A DNA stretch of 64,000 nucleotides from NCBI RefSeq assembly GCF_008329605.1, contig NZ_NPKO01000002.1, positions 434,001 through 498,000 on the forward strand, written 5' to 3'. Positions within the stretch are counted from its first letter, which is position 1; the number at the start of each line of letters is the position of its first letter. Of this stretch, positions 37,592 to 45,912 are shown in pieces. This stretch comes from Mycolicibacterium sp. P9-64 (GTDB lineage: Bacteria; Actinomycetota; Actinomycetes; Mycobacteriales; Mycobacteriaceae). The position numbers and the translations under genes were made by a program. The notes beneath the pieces were generated by a model. The model ran no database searches and had not been told where the DNA came from. It saw nothing but the letters and a program-made list of their open reading frames with translations.

Positions 37592-38425
37592 TCAGTCGCC
37601 CTTCAGTAGTCGCAGTACGTCGGCGCTCATCTGCCGAGCGACCTGATGGAATTCTCGAGTCGAGACCGTCCCGTACCGACCGAGCTCGAGCCTGCCTACC
37701 TTGGCTTTCACCCATTGGCGAAGGCCTGTCTCGCGTTGGTGGGCCTGCTTGGCCGTGACTGAGTTGGCGAGGATCTGATCCCGCAGTTCTATGAGGCCGA
37801 TCCGAATCGTGAGCTCTCCGACGAAGTCTCGGATGGCTTCGAGACCGGAAGGTTTCGCTGTTGCTGCATCTCCGGCGAGTAGAGCCTTGATCTGTTCGAG
37901 GGATGCCTGCCGCATCGCCTGTTCGTCCGGATGCCCGGCCTGTCCGATTGCAACGTCGAGGATCCGCCCGTACCGCATCCTGGGAGATAGAGCGTCGAGT
38001 TCTTCCAGCGTCAAGCCGTAATCTGCCAGAGCAGCGGCATCACGGTCTCGGTATGCAGTGGCTGCACCGATTGCGTTCCCGCCGCGAGCAGCCTGCGAGG
38101 TGACTCTGCGGGCGCCGCCTGACGAACCTCCGCCGCCGCCTCCGCCGCCCGCCCCGCGGCCGCTGCCGCGGCGGGGAAGGGACGCTGACAGCGGGAAGGT
38201 TGGCACCGAAGGGCGTCGCGCATCGGGGTCTTCGCCAATCAGCGCTTTTGCTATTGCCGCGATCAGTGGGTCAAATGCTGGATCGCCGTCTGCCTGTGGT
38301 GGGGTAACACTTTGGTTCCCCTCCTCGGCGGTGCCCCCCGATGCGCCCCCCAGCGATGTCCATTGGTCCCGCGCCTGCTCCCATGCTGCGGCATCGCTTC
38401 CTCCGAACGCGCCGTTAGTGCCCAT
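37592..38425 (-). CDS. qatB: QatB: Qat defence system protein B
   Basis: 277 aa, ATG at 38425 giving MGTNGAFGGS, a start typical of QatB proteins. A low-complexity central linker (GRGAGGGGGGGGSSGGARR, about 105-125) separates an acidic, disordered N-terminus from a helical C-terminal domain (YRDRDAAALADYGLTLEELD to the end). It starts 11 bp before the qatA stop. QatB has no known enzymatic motif. The poly-Gly tract lies in a GC-rich stretch prone to slippage. Confidence 0.85.
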   Translation of the reverse strand: MGTNGAFGGSDAAAWEQARDQWTSLGGASGGTAEEGNQSVTPPQADGDPAFDPLIAAIAKALIGEDPDARRPSVPTFPLSASLPRRGSGRGAGGGGGGGGSSGGARRVTSQAARGGNAIGAATAYRDRDAAALADYGLTLEELDALSPRMRYGRILDVAIGQAGHPDEQAMRQASLEQIKALLAGDAATAKPSGLEAIRDFVGELTIRIGLIELRDQILANSVTAKQAHQRETGLRQWVKAKVGRLELGRYGTVSTREFHQVARQMSADVLRLLKGD

Positions 38426-40151
38426 TGAGGCTCTCGATCTCCATCCTGGCTGCCTCGGCAACCATGCTGTTGACACCGTCTTCATGCGCCAGTCGGTGAA
38501 TCGTCGGTTGGTACTGGGCCTTGAGGTCGGCGCCATTCATGTTGACCACGGTGCCCGTCGTCAATTGCCGTAGTAGTTCACCGCCTGCGTTGATGACGAG
38601 ATCGACAAGGCTGGGAGACTTGTCGGCCCATTTGATTGCCATCTCGAACAGCACGTCGAGGTCATCAAGGCGCCTGCCCTGTCTGAGGGCGAACTCCATC
38701 GCGGTTCGCTGTTCTGTTTCGCCGAGCGCTGTCAACTCAGTTAGGGCTGCTTCGCGTGCAGCGGTGCTGGGGCCGAGAAGGTCGCCGATCAACCGGATGA
38801 CGGCGTCGCTGGTGTCGTCACCAGCTCGTACATTGAGGAGTGAAGCGGCGAGGTCGAGGTAGAGATCGAGACTGACATCGGGATTGGCCAGCGACGGCTC
38901 GCTCGCCGCCCAGTGATGCGTGTCTTCATTGATCTTGTTGGGCCGGATTGCCGCCTCGTCGCCGTGCCCCCACGCCTCCCAGTCTGCCAACAGAGCAGAC
39001 CGCTCTGACTTGGGTGTGGCTGCCAAGGTCTCGAAGGATGTTCGGTGAAGGTCCTCCAGCAGAAGCATTTTCATCAACACCGAGGGCGTTATGGTTACCT
39101 GTCGCGACGCCGCAACCATTGCGCGCACCCCGAAGGCATTTAGGAACCGTTTGATCTGTCGGGGATTGGCCAGCCGATCGGAGGACAGTCCCTCGGCCAA
39201 TTGAGCCGATAGATTCAGAATCTTCTGCGGTGGTTGCCAACTCAGGCCGCCCAGCTCACCCAATAGCGGCGTCAGTCCCTGGTGTCTTCGTGTGGAGTAC
39301 AGCGCCGTGAGTTCGTCGATCTGCGCTTCGGTCGCTCCCTCGGTTCGCGCGAGTAGCAGTCCGATGTATGCCTCGGCATCGGCTGTCGTTAGCCGCGGAA
39401 GGGTCACGGGTAGCTGCACGATCTTGTCGAGGTATCGCGTGGCGAATGCTCCACTGCGGTTCGATTCGCCCAGACTCGCAGCGATGGAATCCCGAACCAT
39501 CTCCTGGTCGGCGGCGATCACGAAGGCCATCTTTGGCACGGCCAGGAACAGCTTGATCCCTTCGAGGGTAGCCATGACAGCGGGGGGCAGGCATCGATCC
39601 AGATCGTCGACGAGCACGACGACTCTGTCTGTGTTGGGTAGGCCGTCCACCAGGGTCTCGAAGGCTCTCTTGAACCCGGCCATCGACTTGTCGTCGGAAC
39701 GTCCCCTCGGGGTGAACGCGTCGACCAGCTCCTCGGGTTTCCACTGCATGGTGAGAGCTCCCTTGCCGATGGCTAATCCCACGCGCGTCCAGCTGATTCG
39801 TTTGACGAGGTCTGTGATGCGGTCCTTTATCGTGCCGTCTTCGTCGAAGATCGACCCGAGCTGGTCGAGCACTTCTGCGATGAGTGATCCGCGTACATCC
39901 TCATGATTGTCGTATTGCCAAGGGTCACTGCGTATGACAACGTATCGGCCGGCAGCCTTCAGCCGTTCCTCGAGGAGATTTAGGACGGTCGACTTGCCGC
40001 CGCCCCACGGGCTATGGACGCCGATCGCAAGGGGGTCGACGTCGGCGGTACCGATGGCCTCAACGATGGGTCCCACCACCGCGTCGAATCCGAGCAGGTC
40101 AACGAGGCTTGGGTTGTCGTCCCAAATCTTCAGAGCGACCGGTTCAGTCAT
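38415..40151 (-). CDS. qatA: QatA: KAP-family P-loop NTPase of the Qat defence system
   Basis: 578-aa KAP NTPase. Walker A is GVHSPWGGGKST (about 44-55), Walker B is VVVLVDDLDRCLPP, followed by the KAP sensor region FVIAADQEMVRDSIAASLG and NPRQIKRFLNAFG near the lid. Soluble, with no transmembrane insert. Its start overlaps the stop of the upstream TIGR02391-like gene. It probably senses or remodels during phage infection together with QatB/C/D. Confidence 0.92.
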   Translation of the reverse strand: MTEPVALKIWDDNPSLVDLLGFDAVVGPIVEAIGTADVDPLAIGVHSPWGGGKSTVLNLLEERLKAAGRYVVIRSDPWQYDNHEDVRGSLIAEVLDQLGSIFDEDGTIKDRITDLVKRISWTRVGLAIGKGALTMQWKPEELVDAFTPRGRSDDKSMAGFKRAFETLVDGLPNTDRVVVLVDDLDRCLPPAVMATLEGIKLFLAVPKMAFVIAADQEMVRDSIAASLGESNRSGAFATRYLDKIVQLPVTLPRLTTADAEAYIGLLLARTEGATEAQIDELTALYSTRRHQGLTPLLGELGGLSWQPPQKILNLSAQLAEGLSSDRLANPRQIKRFLNAFGVRAMVAASRQVTITPSVLMKMLLLEDLHRTSFETLAATPKSERSALLADWEAWGHGDEAAIRPNKINEDTHHWAASEPSLANPDVSLDLYLDLAASLLNVRAGDDTSDAVIRLIGDLLGPSTAAREAALTELTALGETEQRTAMEFALRQGRRLDDLDVLFEMAIKWADKSPSLVDLVINAGGELLRQLTTGTVVNMNGADLKAQYQPTIHRLAHEDGVNSMVAEAARMEIESLNGH

Positions 40152-41107
40152 CAGTTACCTCCTTCTGGGAGAAGTCTGTTCATGGAGTCGAGCCGACGAT
40201 GGATGTAGGAGAACAACGAGAATGCGTCATAGAAGTCGACGAGGACTTCATCCCGGGTGATTCTGCTGGAGTGAGCGCGCGGATTTCGGAAGTGTCCGTG
40301 GACGCCGACGAGCAGATTCTTGAATCCACGATGCTCGCTAATCTCGGAGTCTGACCGGTGTGCGTTGATGGACCAGAGTGGATGCTCACGATTCGTGCCG
40401 AAAACACCGTCGAACAGCACGGCTCCGTCACCTGCTAGGCCCGTAATGCTGCGGACCCGGCTGGGGATGCTCTTAGATGCTTCCGACATCGCATGAAATA
40501 GGGAGCGATTTATGAGCTCCTCATCGCAGTACCGAAGCAGTTCGGCGTGGCACCCTCGGCGCATCAGTTCGGTATGGAGGCGGCCCGCCAGCGCGGCCCC
40601 CTCGGACATGCTTGATGCCTTGGTTCCGGCCGCGAGCTTGCCGTCCTCGTTGATCGAATACCCGTGAAAGATGAGGAACTCGTTGAGTTGGTCGCGCAGA
40701 TCAGTGAATCGGGCCGGTTGAGCGGCGTACCTGCTCAGGCTCATGGCTTTCGCGATGAATCCACCCACAACGTTGCCCGCCTGCTGGCGAACCTGGACGT
40801 TGTAGAGGGTGATGTACAGGCTCTCGCGCTTGTTGCCACCCGGCTCTCGCTCCGTGACACGCACCATCTGAAGCAGAGAATCGATCTCCGAGCCCGAGAG
40901 TCCAGGGAAGTCAGTCTGCGCGAGGACATCGCAAACACCTTTGACGAATTCGGGAGCAAACGGTGGAATCTTCGCGGGCTTCTGTTCTGATTGGGTCACC
41001 GATCGTGTGCCTCTGTTGTCGGGCGGCAGACCTAGACGCAGCGCCCAGTGTGGTTTTTCGAGCGCGCATTCCTCTGCGCGTTTTTTCTTTGTCTGGATGA
41101 TCGACAT
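40151..41107 (-). CDS. TIGR02391-like protein, first gene of the Qat operon
   Basis: 318 aa. The C-terminal half has the block VFGTNREHPLWSI ... GFKNLLVGVHGHFRNPRAH and YDAFSLFSYIHRRLD, recognisable as the TIGR02391 (Ymh-like) family that recurs near restriction and defence genes. The N-terminal half (LSGSEIDSLLQMVRV) is helical and unassigned. Its TGA overlaps the qatA ATG, so it is translated with the system. It is not part of the minimal QatABCD definition and may be a fifth component or regulator. Confidence 0.7.
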   Translation of the reverse strand: MSIIQTKKKRAEECALEKPHWALRLGLPPDNRGTRSVTQSEQKPAKIPPFAPEFVKGVCDVLAQTDFPGLSGSEIDSLLQMVRVTEREPGGNKRESLYITLYNVQVRQQAGNVVGGFIAKAMSLSRYAAQPARFTDLRDQLNEFLIFHGYSINEDGKLAAGTKASSMSEGAALAGRLHTELMRRGCHAELLRYCDEELINRSLFHAMSEASKSIPSRVRSITGLAGDGAVLFDGVFGTNREHPLWSINAHRSDSEISEHRGFKNLLVGVHGHFRNPRAHSSRITRDEVLVDFYDAFSLFSYIHRRLDSMNRLLPEGGN

Positions 41108-41253
41108 GGCAATCGCGTTCGGGTGAAAGCGTTAGCCATCGTTTATGCATTCGAGCCTATCTGACAGCGACGGCCGAAGTCCTCGTAATCGATCTGCATA
41201 CCTCGTAGCGATCGTCGCCAACCGATTCGCAGTAGGTGCTGACCACGCTGCCG

Positions 41254-42336
41254 TCATTCATCGTCCCAGTTGGCAGCCACTTTTCGACTCGGCTGTACCC
41301 GCGGTGGCTCGCCCGGCATCTTGGGGTAATCGGGGGGAAAATTCATTTCAACTGGATCCGCATTCCACAAATCGAGCAGCTGCTCGAGCGAGTGATATTC
41401 GTGGTCGAGGTTTTGCCACGGGTCGCCCGTCTCGGTCAGACGTTCCGGCACGGTGGACACATTCAGCAGACGAGGATCGGAGATCTGCTCGAGTTCGCTC
41501 CAGGCCAACGGTGTCGAAACCGGTGCCCCTGGGCGCGCCCGTGGCGACCAGGCAGCGGCGATCGTTCTGTCCCGGCAATTCTGGTTGTAGTCAACGAAGA
41601 CTCTCTCGCCGCGTAGTTCTTTCCACCATTCCGTGGTGACACCCTTGTCCCGCCGCGCCAACTCCCTTCCGAAAGCGATGGCCGCGTGACGGACGTCGAT
41701 GAAGTCCCAATCGGGTTTGATGCGCACGAATACGTGCACGCCGCGGCCACCGGACGTCTTGCAATACCCCGTCATCCCGTATTCATGGAGCAGGTCCCGA
41801 GCTGCGAGCGCCACCCTGACGACGTCACGAAACGTCATTCCAGGTTCAGGATCCAGATCAATGCGTAACTCATCTGGTTTGTCGACAGAAGCCGGATCAT
41901 CCGTTCGTCGGACTGGCCACGGATGAAATGTGATCGTTCCCATCTGGGCGCACCAGCCCAGAACGGCCGGTTCCGTCGGACAGACTTGCCGAGCCGTTCT
42001 CCCGGAAGGAAAGGTGATCTCGACACTGGCGACGTAATCTGGCGCGGCTCGGATCATGCGCTTTTGGTAGAAGCCTCCATCGTCAGCGCCTCGTCCCAAG
42101 TGCATCCCGGGATGCACACCGTTGGGCCAACGCTCCAAAGTCGTTGGGCGCTGGAGTAACACGCGTAGAAGGGGCTCGCTTACCGCGATCGTGTATTTGA
42201 CTAGGTCGAGCTTCGTAATGGCAGGCGTGATGTCTGTAGCGGGAAAGACAATGCGACTTGCGCTGGAGACACGCAAAGTTCGCTCGGGCGCGTTCGAAGA
42301 TTCGATCTCGAGCTCAACATCGTCGCTCTTTGCCAT
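41254..42336 (-). CDS. LigD-type polymerase/primase domain protein, second copy (intact)
   Basis: 360 aa with ATG at 42336 (MAKSDDVELE). Motifs are PDELRIDLDPEPG (catalytic DLD), TSGGRGVHVFVRIKP, and RVFVDYNQNCRDRT. The C-terminus is complete (FPPDYPKMPGEPPRVQPSRK), in contrast to the copy at 25681. It is diverged from that copy, so it is not a simple recent duplicate, and belongs to the PolD2-like side of the family (recall). No ligase is adjacent. It sits between the Qat operon and an XRE gene inside the island. Confidence 0.9.
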   Translation of the reverse strand: MAKSDDVELEIESSNAPERTLRVSSASRIVFPATDITPAITKLDLVKYTIAVSEPLLRVLLQRPTTLERWPNGVHPGMHLGRGADDGGFYQKRMIRAAPDYVASVEITFPSGRTARQVCPTEPAVLGWCAQMGTITFHPWPVRRTDDPASVDKPDELRIDLDPEPGMTFRDVVRVALAARDLLHEYGMTGYCKTSGGRGVHVFVRIKPDWDFIDVRHAAIAFGRELARRDKGVTTEWWKELRGERVFVDYNQNCRDRTIAAAWSPRARPGAPVSTPLAWSELEQISDPRLLNVSTVPERLTETGDPWQNLDHEYHSLEQLLDLWNADPVEMNFPPDYPKMPGEPPRVQPSRKVAANWDDE

Positions 42337-42725
42337 TTCCCCAGTCTTCGCTTCGTTGTCGATGTACCCGCTGGCACGCCCCAACTACGAGGGTGAGCAA
42401 CGGCCTTGGTCGATGTCACTGAGATCGTGCGTCCATCTGGACAAGGCTTGCCAATCGTCAGGATTCGGCGCAGCCAACGGAGTACTCATTGGCATTCCTC
42501 CTCCGGGCGTTGACGGCATCACCCGCTCTGTCAGACGGTCCTGATCCCTCGTGGACGTCCAAGCAGTGTGGCTGTGTGATCCTGCGGTCGTGTGAATCAA
42601 ATATGCCAGGAAGTGCCGACACGGGCGGGTCACTCCGCCGAGTCGATTTCGTAGACGGCGGACGAGGCGCTGTCGGGTGAGCCTGCATGAACGCCGACGA
42701 CAACTAGCGGGGCGCCATCCTGTCG
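42337..42725. other. Intergenic, nothing assignable
   Basis: About 390 bp between the polymerase-domain gene and the XRE gene. Short open frames occur on both strands but show no coding pattern or recognisable motif. Confidence 0.4.
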
Positions 42726-43019
42726 TCACTTGGCACCGAGTTGTTTACCCACATCCAGGAACTCGGTTGGGGGTACGTCGAGGGCGGTGGCGAGATCGAA
42801 CAGGCGCTCGTACAACAACCCACTTTTGCCTAGTTCAACGTCTACAAGCAGATTGCGCGAAAAGCCGGCCCTCAGCGCCAGGGACTCCTGTGTCAGGCCA
42901 CGTTCCAGCCGAAGCTTTCGGATCTGACCCCCGACGAGTTTACGAGCGGATGCCCAACTGGCAGCACGCGACGGGTCTACTTGATCTCTGGGCTTCGGCA
43001 CCCAACTAAATAGCGGCAC
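42726..43019 (-). CDS. XRE-family DNA-binding protein
   Basis: 97 aa. The helix-turn-helix GLTQESLALRAGFSRNLLVDVELGKSGLLYERLFDLATAL (about 43-82) is a standard Cro/C1-type domain. GTG at 43019 has no clear ribosome site and may be leaderless. It faces the unknown gene at 43088, and the intergenic gap holds a perfect 30-bp palindrome centred 25 bp upstream of its start. It is a probable autorepressor and possible antitoxin or controller of the divergent gene. Confidence 0.85.
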   Translation of the reverse strand: MPLFSWVPKPRDQVDPSRAASWASARKLVGGQIRKLRLERGLTQESLALRAGFSRNLLVDVELGKSGLLYERLFDLATALDVPPTEFLDVGKQLGAK

Positions 43020-43029
43020 CGCATCACCT

Positions 43030-43059
43030 ATAGTCTGCCAAGCTAGCTTGGCAGACTAT
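43030..43059. promoter_or_regulatory. 30-bp perfect palindrome, probable XRE operator
   Basis: The left arm ATAGTCTGCCAAGCT (43030-43044) is followed immediately by its exact reverse complement AGCTTGGCAGACTAT (43045-43059), with no spacer. It lies between divergent xre and unknown gene starts (11 bp and 29 bp away). The length allows binding of one or two XRE dimers and control of both genes. Confidence 0.75.
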
Positions 43060-43087
43060 TCATTCTTTGCATGCATGGAGAAGTTAC

Positions 43088-43777
43088 GTGCCGTCGACGA
43101 ACATCAGTGACCGCTCGACAGGACCTCAATTGGGCGGACTCATCGCCTCGGCGGGCATGCCGCAGGCGCCACGACCCTTGCAGCCCCGTGATCAGTGGAC
43201 CCTCCGAGACGTCGACCTTTTTGGAAGGTCGGTGGCCGCGGTGGCTCATGCACATTGGTCAGCCCATCAGACTGGGCCCACCAGGCGAGAACTGCTGGCG
43301 GTCACCGACATCTGCGAAATCCTGCCGAATGCTGGATTCGATGATGACCGATACCGACTGGCGCACGCACTCCGACGAGCGACCGGTCGCGGCTGGGTAT
43401 TCAGCACGCGCGAGCCGCGATCATTATGCGCTGGGCACCAATTCTTCACTTCCACTCGGACAAAAAGGATTGGCCTCTCTGCAGAGTCGATCGGTAGATC
43501 AGTCGGCCAGGCAATCGGATCTTTCCGCTACCACCACCATCGCAGCCCACGAACTGAAGAACTTGCCGCACTAGCCCGGACCACTAACGGGGCAAGGCTA
43601 TTTCGACGAGAATCAGATCTCGTTGCACAGCTGCCATGGCTGACGCAGGCCGGATGGGTCAGGTTCGACGGATCAGATATTCGACGCGGGCCCACTGCTA
43701 AAGCTGACAAGCAGCAGCGTGCCGAAGCTCGCCGTCGTTCGGGCTGGTCAGGCGATGCTTCGTCTTTCCTCGCGTAG
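43088..43777 (+). CDS. Hypothetical protein, 229 aa, partner of the XRE gene
   Basis: GTG at 43088 is preceded by GGAGAAG, so it is preferred over TTG at 43067. Basic protein with two similar helical segments (WSAHQTGPTRRELLAVTDICEIL and YHHHRSPRTEELAALARTTNG), each of form 'H..G(S)P(T/R)..ELAA(V/L)', suggesting an internal duplication of a winged-helix-like unit. C-terminus is Lys/Arg-rich. No family recognised. Could be DNA-binding or a toxin. Divergent from the XRE gene across the palindrome. Confidence 0.6.
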   Translation: MPSTNISDRSTGPQLGGLIASAGMPQAPRPLQPRDQWTLRDVDLFGRSVAAVAHAHWSAHQTGPTRRELLAVTDICEILPNAGFDDDRYRLAHALRRATGRGWVFSTREPRSLCAGHQFFTSTRTKRIGLSAESIGRSVGQAIGSFRYHHHRSPRTEELAALARTTNGARLFRRESDLVAQLPWLTQAGWVRFDGSDIRRGPTAKADKQQRAEARRRSGWSGDASSFLA

Positions 43778-44409
43778 GGGTTGGTTCGGCTTTGATTCGC
43801 AGCGCGGTCGCTGGTCTGTGATTTGGTCGGTGATTGGCAGGGATCTGCACACCGGTTTACGGAGGAACGCGAACGGGCTGGGCGTCAGTGACCCTCTACC
43901 GCATTACTCGGCTGCCATCAACAGTTGCACCGCCTGCGGCAGCTGTCTAAATCGCGCCGTGGAGCGAAGACCGCGGCGGCAACGCCTTGTGCACAACGGT
44001 ATTCGTGGCCGGGGTTGCCAGGAATGGCTGCGCGAATGTGCGTGGGTGCTGGTCGTGTCACATTCGGTTCAGCTTGTTGGGATCTTGACCGGAACGGCGA
44101 CGCCGTCCTGCGCGATACGGCTGGGGAAGCAGGGTGTCGATGCTTCCAACGTCGGAGTGTATCCAGGTGTGCTTGCTGCGTCGATTTGCATTTGATAGCC
44201 GTCGGGTGCACGGCCGAATTCATTGGGCTTTCGAATCCGTCGCGCTCGTATACATACCAGCCCCAGGGCCGCCACGTGTCGCCAACGCGTGGGATTCGGG
44301 ACTACCTTTCACGTTGCACCAGCGGTCAACAACAACATCGTGTACCCGTTGTGGCTGGGTTGGTGCGGGGAGTGCCTTGCGTTGGGGATATCGGCTAGCG
44401 ACAGTGCCG
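43778..44409. other. Non-coding or decayed stretch
   Basis: About 630 bp without a convincing intact gene. On the minus strand at about 44072-44310, two frames joined by one shift read PRVGDTWRPWGWYVYERDGF then NEFGRAPDGYQMQIDA and end with a stop, which looks like the C-terminal remnant of a protein gene. Nothing else stands out. Confidence 0.35.
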
Positions 44410-45252
44410 CTACTTCGCCGGCAGACGGGTTCCACAATCCGGACACCACAGCACAGCCGTGCCCAAGACCGCACTGACCGAGCCATGTTTGTCGGGATGG
44501 TGTGTGCATGCCTTGCGCCGGAGGTGGTCTCGGATAGTGGTCACGATGAACTGTGCACGCTCGACGACGGTGGCTCCGTAGTCGTCGACTGCGATGGTGC
44601 CGCTGGCGATGACGTCACCTTGTCTAACCTCCTTCTGCCGATGGCGGGTAGTGCCGTCGTCGTCACGGCCAACGATCGCGTTCACGAATCGGCCGGTGGG
44701 GCGTATGTCGATCTCGATGTACCAATCATCGTGGCGTTCACGGAAATAGAAACTGTGACCGTCGACTTCTCCTTGCCATTGTTCGGGTGCCCAGCCGCCA
44801 TGGCTGTGCACGACCACACCGGGGTCTCGGGTCAGCCAATTTTGGAGTTCGGCCTCCGCTGCCTGGTTGGCGGCCTTGTTCTGCTTTGCTTCCGGCGACT
44901 GCCAATATTCGCGAATCTCGTTGAGGGCGCCGCGAAATGACTCGCGTCGTTGTTCGGGAGTATGGGTGCACGTGCAGTCGAAACCGTAATCATGTCGATC
45001 ACTGCTGGGCAGGCTCGGATGGCAGGAACAGCGGCACCGTTCACCGGTGTCGACGTAACGCCACTCGGTCAGTGCATCCACTGTCACCTCGGCGAGCTCG
45101 GTGGCCTGCTCGACGCCCCGCGCGCTGAGCACTACGGCGAGATGATCGCGGTAGCGCGCCCGCGCGTCGACGCGAGCTCGTTCATCGCGTTCGCGGTATT
45201 CGTCCGCGGTTGGGGGCTGAGGGGCGTCATTCACGATTGTCCAGCGTGGCAC
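44410..45252 (-). CDS. Hypothetical protein with Cys/His clusters, 280 aa
   Basis: Soluble, charged. Two clusters could bind zinc: GERCRCSCHPSLP ... YGFDCTCTH (about 72-98), and KACTHHPDKHG ... VLWCPDCG near the C-terminus. The middle part (WYIEIDIRPTGRFVNAIVG) looks beta-rich. It starts MPRWTIVNDAPQPPTADEYRERDERARVDARARYRDH with an acidic/basic helical N-terminus. No family recognised. The coding pattern is convincing. The gene lies alone between decayed regions. Confidence 0.6.
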   Translation of the reverse strand: MPRWTIVNDAPQPPTADEYRERDERARVDARARYRDHLAVVLSARGVEQATELAEVTVDALTEWRYVDTGERCRCSCHPSLPSSDRHDYGFDCTCTHTPEQRRESFRGALNEIREYWQSPEAKQNKAANQAAEAELQNWLTRDPGVVVHSHGGWAPEQWQGEVDGHSFYFRERHDDWYIEIDIRPTGRFVNAIVGRDDDGTTRHRQKEVRQGDVIASGTIAVDDYGATVVERAQFIVTTIRDHLRRKACTHHPDKHGSVSAVLGTAVLWCPDCGTRLPAK

Positions 45253-45357
45253 GCGCCAGCGGCCTTGTCGCGGGAGTTTTACTCCGGCGGAAATCGGCAG
45301 CGTCTTACGTGAAGTCGACGCATTGGGACGCCCTGCTACGGCCCGCGGTTAAAGGGA

Positions 45358-45442
45358 TTGCCGTTTCGGTAGTGGAGTGCAATTCTGAGCCGCTTGCTTC
45401 CACCCCGACGACCCCCTTGAAGCGATGACTCTCACCGACGAC
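45358..45442 (+). repeat. Direct repeat, left copy (85 bp)
   Basis: Matches 47041-47123 with only a few substitutions and a 2-base indel. Both start TTGCCGTTTCGGT, contain TGCAATTCTGAGCCGCTTGC, and end GATGACTCTCACCGACGAC. The copy includes the ATG of the degraded gene at 45425. The two copies flank an XRE-ImmA/IrrE gene. Confidence 0.85.
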
Positions 45443-45733
45443 CAAATCACCGCCCCGCCCGCCGACGCCCCAGCGGTCCTTGCTCGCGCCACCAACCGAT
45501 CGCCGATGTGGGCGCCTACCTCTACGGTGGTTCCGACGAGGCCTGCGCGCTCGACGAGCAGCTGATGGACGGCCGACCCGGGCGGAGATCGCAGACCGGT
45601 ACCCGCCCGCTGCCTCGGCGGCGCTGATGCTGGCCAGCTGCGCGATGAGGACCGCGACCTGAACCCGGTGTCGCGGTTGACTGTCGCGGTCGCGTTGGCC
45701 GAATGGATCACCGCCCATTACCAACGTCATTGA
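45425..45733 (+). pseudogene. Frameshifted small gene after the left direct repeat
   Basis: Starting MTLTDDQITAPPADAPAVLA, the reading continues only by changing frame: then DVGAYLYGGSDEACALDEQLM, then TRAEIADRYPPAASAALML, and finally LTVAVALAEWITAHYQRH before TGA. The pieces in order look like one roughly 100-aa protein broken by three shifts. Family not recognised. Confidence 0.55.
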
Positions 45734-45854
45734 GGTGGGGCCGGGTGAGTTCTCGCTGCCTCCGAAGTGGACTCAAGCCGAGATGGGTGGGCAGTCCTAC
45801 CGCCATCTTCAGTGCCTGCGGGTGTGCACTTCCCGGCAGGAACGCGGTGCCGCC

Positions 45855-45892
45855 GACACATGTGTCTGGACTGAGTTGCGAAAATCGCAACT
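45855..45892. promoter_or_regulatory. Two palindromes upstream of the second XRE-ImmA/IrrE gene
   Basis: GACACATGTGTC (45855-45866, perfect) and AGTTGCGA-AAA-TCGCAACT (45874-45892, perfect 8-bp arms) lie just ahead of the ATG at 45913. The second is 20 bp from the start and is the better candidate for autoregulation by the XRE domain. Confidence 0.55.
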
Positions 45893-45912
45893 TAGTTCCT
45901 AGCCTCGACACT

